A stretch of 64,000 nt of DNA from Halothece sp. PCC 7418 (GTDB lineage: Bacteria; Cyanobacteriota; Cyanobacteriia; Cyanobacteriales; Rubidibacteraceae): the NCBI RefSeq assembly GCF_000317635.1, contig NC_019779.1, forward strand, positions 2,728,001 to 2,792,000, written 5' to 3'. How positions within the stretch are numbered: position 1 is the stretch's first letter; every line of letters starts with the position of its first letter. The translations under genes and the position numbers were made by a program. The notes beneath the pieces are model-generated. The model worked only from the letters and a program-made list of their open reading frames with translations, made no database searches and was not told where the DNA came from. This document shows, in pieces, positions 63,476 to 64,000 of this stretch.

Positions 63476-64000
63476 ATGATGAGTGCCGAGCAAAACCCTT
63501 TCCCTACGCAACCATTGAGTTTCACGAAACAAGCACGCTTCATACAAGGACAGCATCTACCAATTTGGCAAAATTGGGCTTGGTTGATTGAAACTGGAGT
63601 CGTGAAAACTTATACTTGGAATGAGCAAGGAAACACCATTATTTTGGGCTATTGGGGCAAAGGAGAATTAGTTGGTCAAGCCTTATCAGTGGTTTCTCCC
63701 TATCAGGTAGAATGTTGCACCCCTGTAGAAGCACAACAAGTTCCCGCGACGCTTTGGTCGAGTTGGGGAGAGTGTTTATCTCAGCGCTGTCAGCAAAGTG
63801 AAGAATTATTATTTATTCATCGCTGTGAACCCTTGCAAGAACGGTTACGTTTATTCTTATTTTGGTTAGCCCGCAAGTTTGGGCAACCCGTCAAAGAAGG
63901 GTGGAAAATCTGTTTTAAGTTAACTCATCAAGAACTTGCTGATGCCATTGGTAGTTCCCGTGTGACAGTCACCCGCCTGTTAAGAAAGTTAGAACAACAA
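63476..64000 (+). CDS. CRP/FNR-type regulator, cut by the window end
   Basis: The first 175 codons of a gene that continues beyond the window. The N-terminal beta roll is diverged (LPIWQNWAWLIETGVVKTYTWNEQGNTIILGYWGKGELVGQAL) and the C-terminal part has the winged-helix motif LTHQELADAIGSSRVTVTRLLRKLEQQ. This is the CRP/FNR recognition helix region found in NtcA-like and other cyanobacterial regulators. I prefer ATG 63476 or the next ATG at 63479. It starts 54 bp after znuB. Confidence 0.85.
   Translation, partial: MMSAEQNPFPTQPLSFTKQARFIQGQHLPIWQNWAWLIETGVVKTYTWNEQGNTIILGYWGKGELVGQALSVVSPYQVECCTPVEAQQVPATLWSSWGECLSQRCQQSEELLFIHRCEPLQERLRLFLFWLARKFGQPVKEGWKICFKLTHQELADAIGSSRVTVTRLLRKLEQQ

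Overview
The window looks like a chromosome segment from a cyanobacterium, probably a halotolerant unicellular type of the Halothece/Dactylococcopsis/Aphanothece kind. The reasons are the very frequent GCGATCGC-type (HIP1) octamers, Gram-negative outer-membrane genes in the cyanobacterial order (bamA-lpxC-fabZ-lpxA-lpxB), LL-diaminopimelate aminotransferase, an SLH-domain porin, NrtS, and a second alternative-type F-ATPase (N-ATPase) operon of the sort known from halophilic cyanobacteria. The genus is an inference.

Layout. 0-6.7 kb: lipid A/outer-membrane biogenesis genes and purC, all on the minus strand. 6.8-7.5 kb: two small conserved genes. 7.5-9.2 kb: a TnpB element with a divergent 50-aa ribbon-helix-helix gene and omega-RNA-like hairpins at both ends. 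9.2-11.2 kb: htpG. 11.5-16.5 kb: an AT-rich island with no HIP1 sites that I could find. It holds a decayed DUF4258/DUF2283-like pair and then a retron: an msr-msd-like RNA with a 15-bp a1/a2 stem, a retron reverse transcriptase, a HEPN-like protein, and an 809-aa cold-shock-domain/PD-(D/E)XK/zinc-finger protein. 23-bp imperfect direct repeats sit at both ends. 16.5-18.9 kb: an unknown gene, a Uma2 protein and a 1-kb stretch of gene remnants with a solo copy of the TnpB-element end. 18.9-29.9 kb: sbcC, hemA, nrtS with a toxin-antitoxin pair, a double-domain CobO-like protein, dapL and an EF-G-like GTPase. 30.0-36.8 kb: the complete N-ATPase operon atpD-C-Q-R-B-E-F-A-G. 37-39 kb: mgtC-like, a membrane protein, lipA, tRNA-Pro(CGG) and a group II intron RT remnant. 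39.5-45.4 kb: a Zur-box porin, a Uma2 protein, a truncated TA pair and an SsuABC/TauABC-type transporter. 45.6-54.6 kb: a seven-gene operon with five glycosyltransferases, an ABC exporter and a histidine phosphatase, divergent from a histidine kinase/response regulator pair (54.9-57.0 kb). 57.2-63.4 kb: a zinc-homeostasis locus with a COG0523 GTPase, a WD40 protein, an FAD oxidoreductase and znuA-znuC-znuB, then a CRP-like regulator cut by the window end.

How the genes work together. Three near-identical 15-bp palindromes with the cyanobacterial Zur-box form stand before the porin, the COG0523 GTPase and between the oxidoreductase and znuA. They tie outer-membrane uptake, periplasmic capture, inner-membrane import and zinc chaperoning into one likely zinc-starvation regulon. 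Two of these genes carry single-base frameshifts in this sequence. The N-ATPase operon has a long b subunit with a delta-like C-terminus and no separate delta gene, and its c subunit keeps the V-E-S-T-x-x-Y ion motif. The most novel system is the retron at 11.9-16.5 kb: its RT has the retron NAXXH and VTG motifs, and it lies with two effector-like genes in an arrangement I do not recognise. It is probably an anti-phage defence unit (inference).
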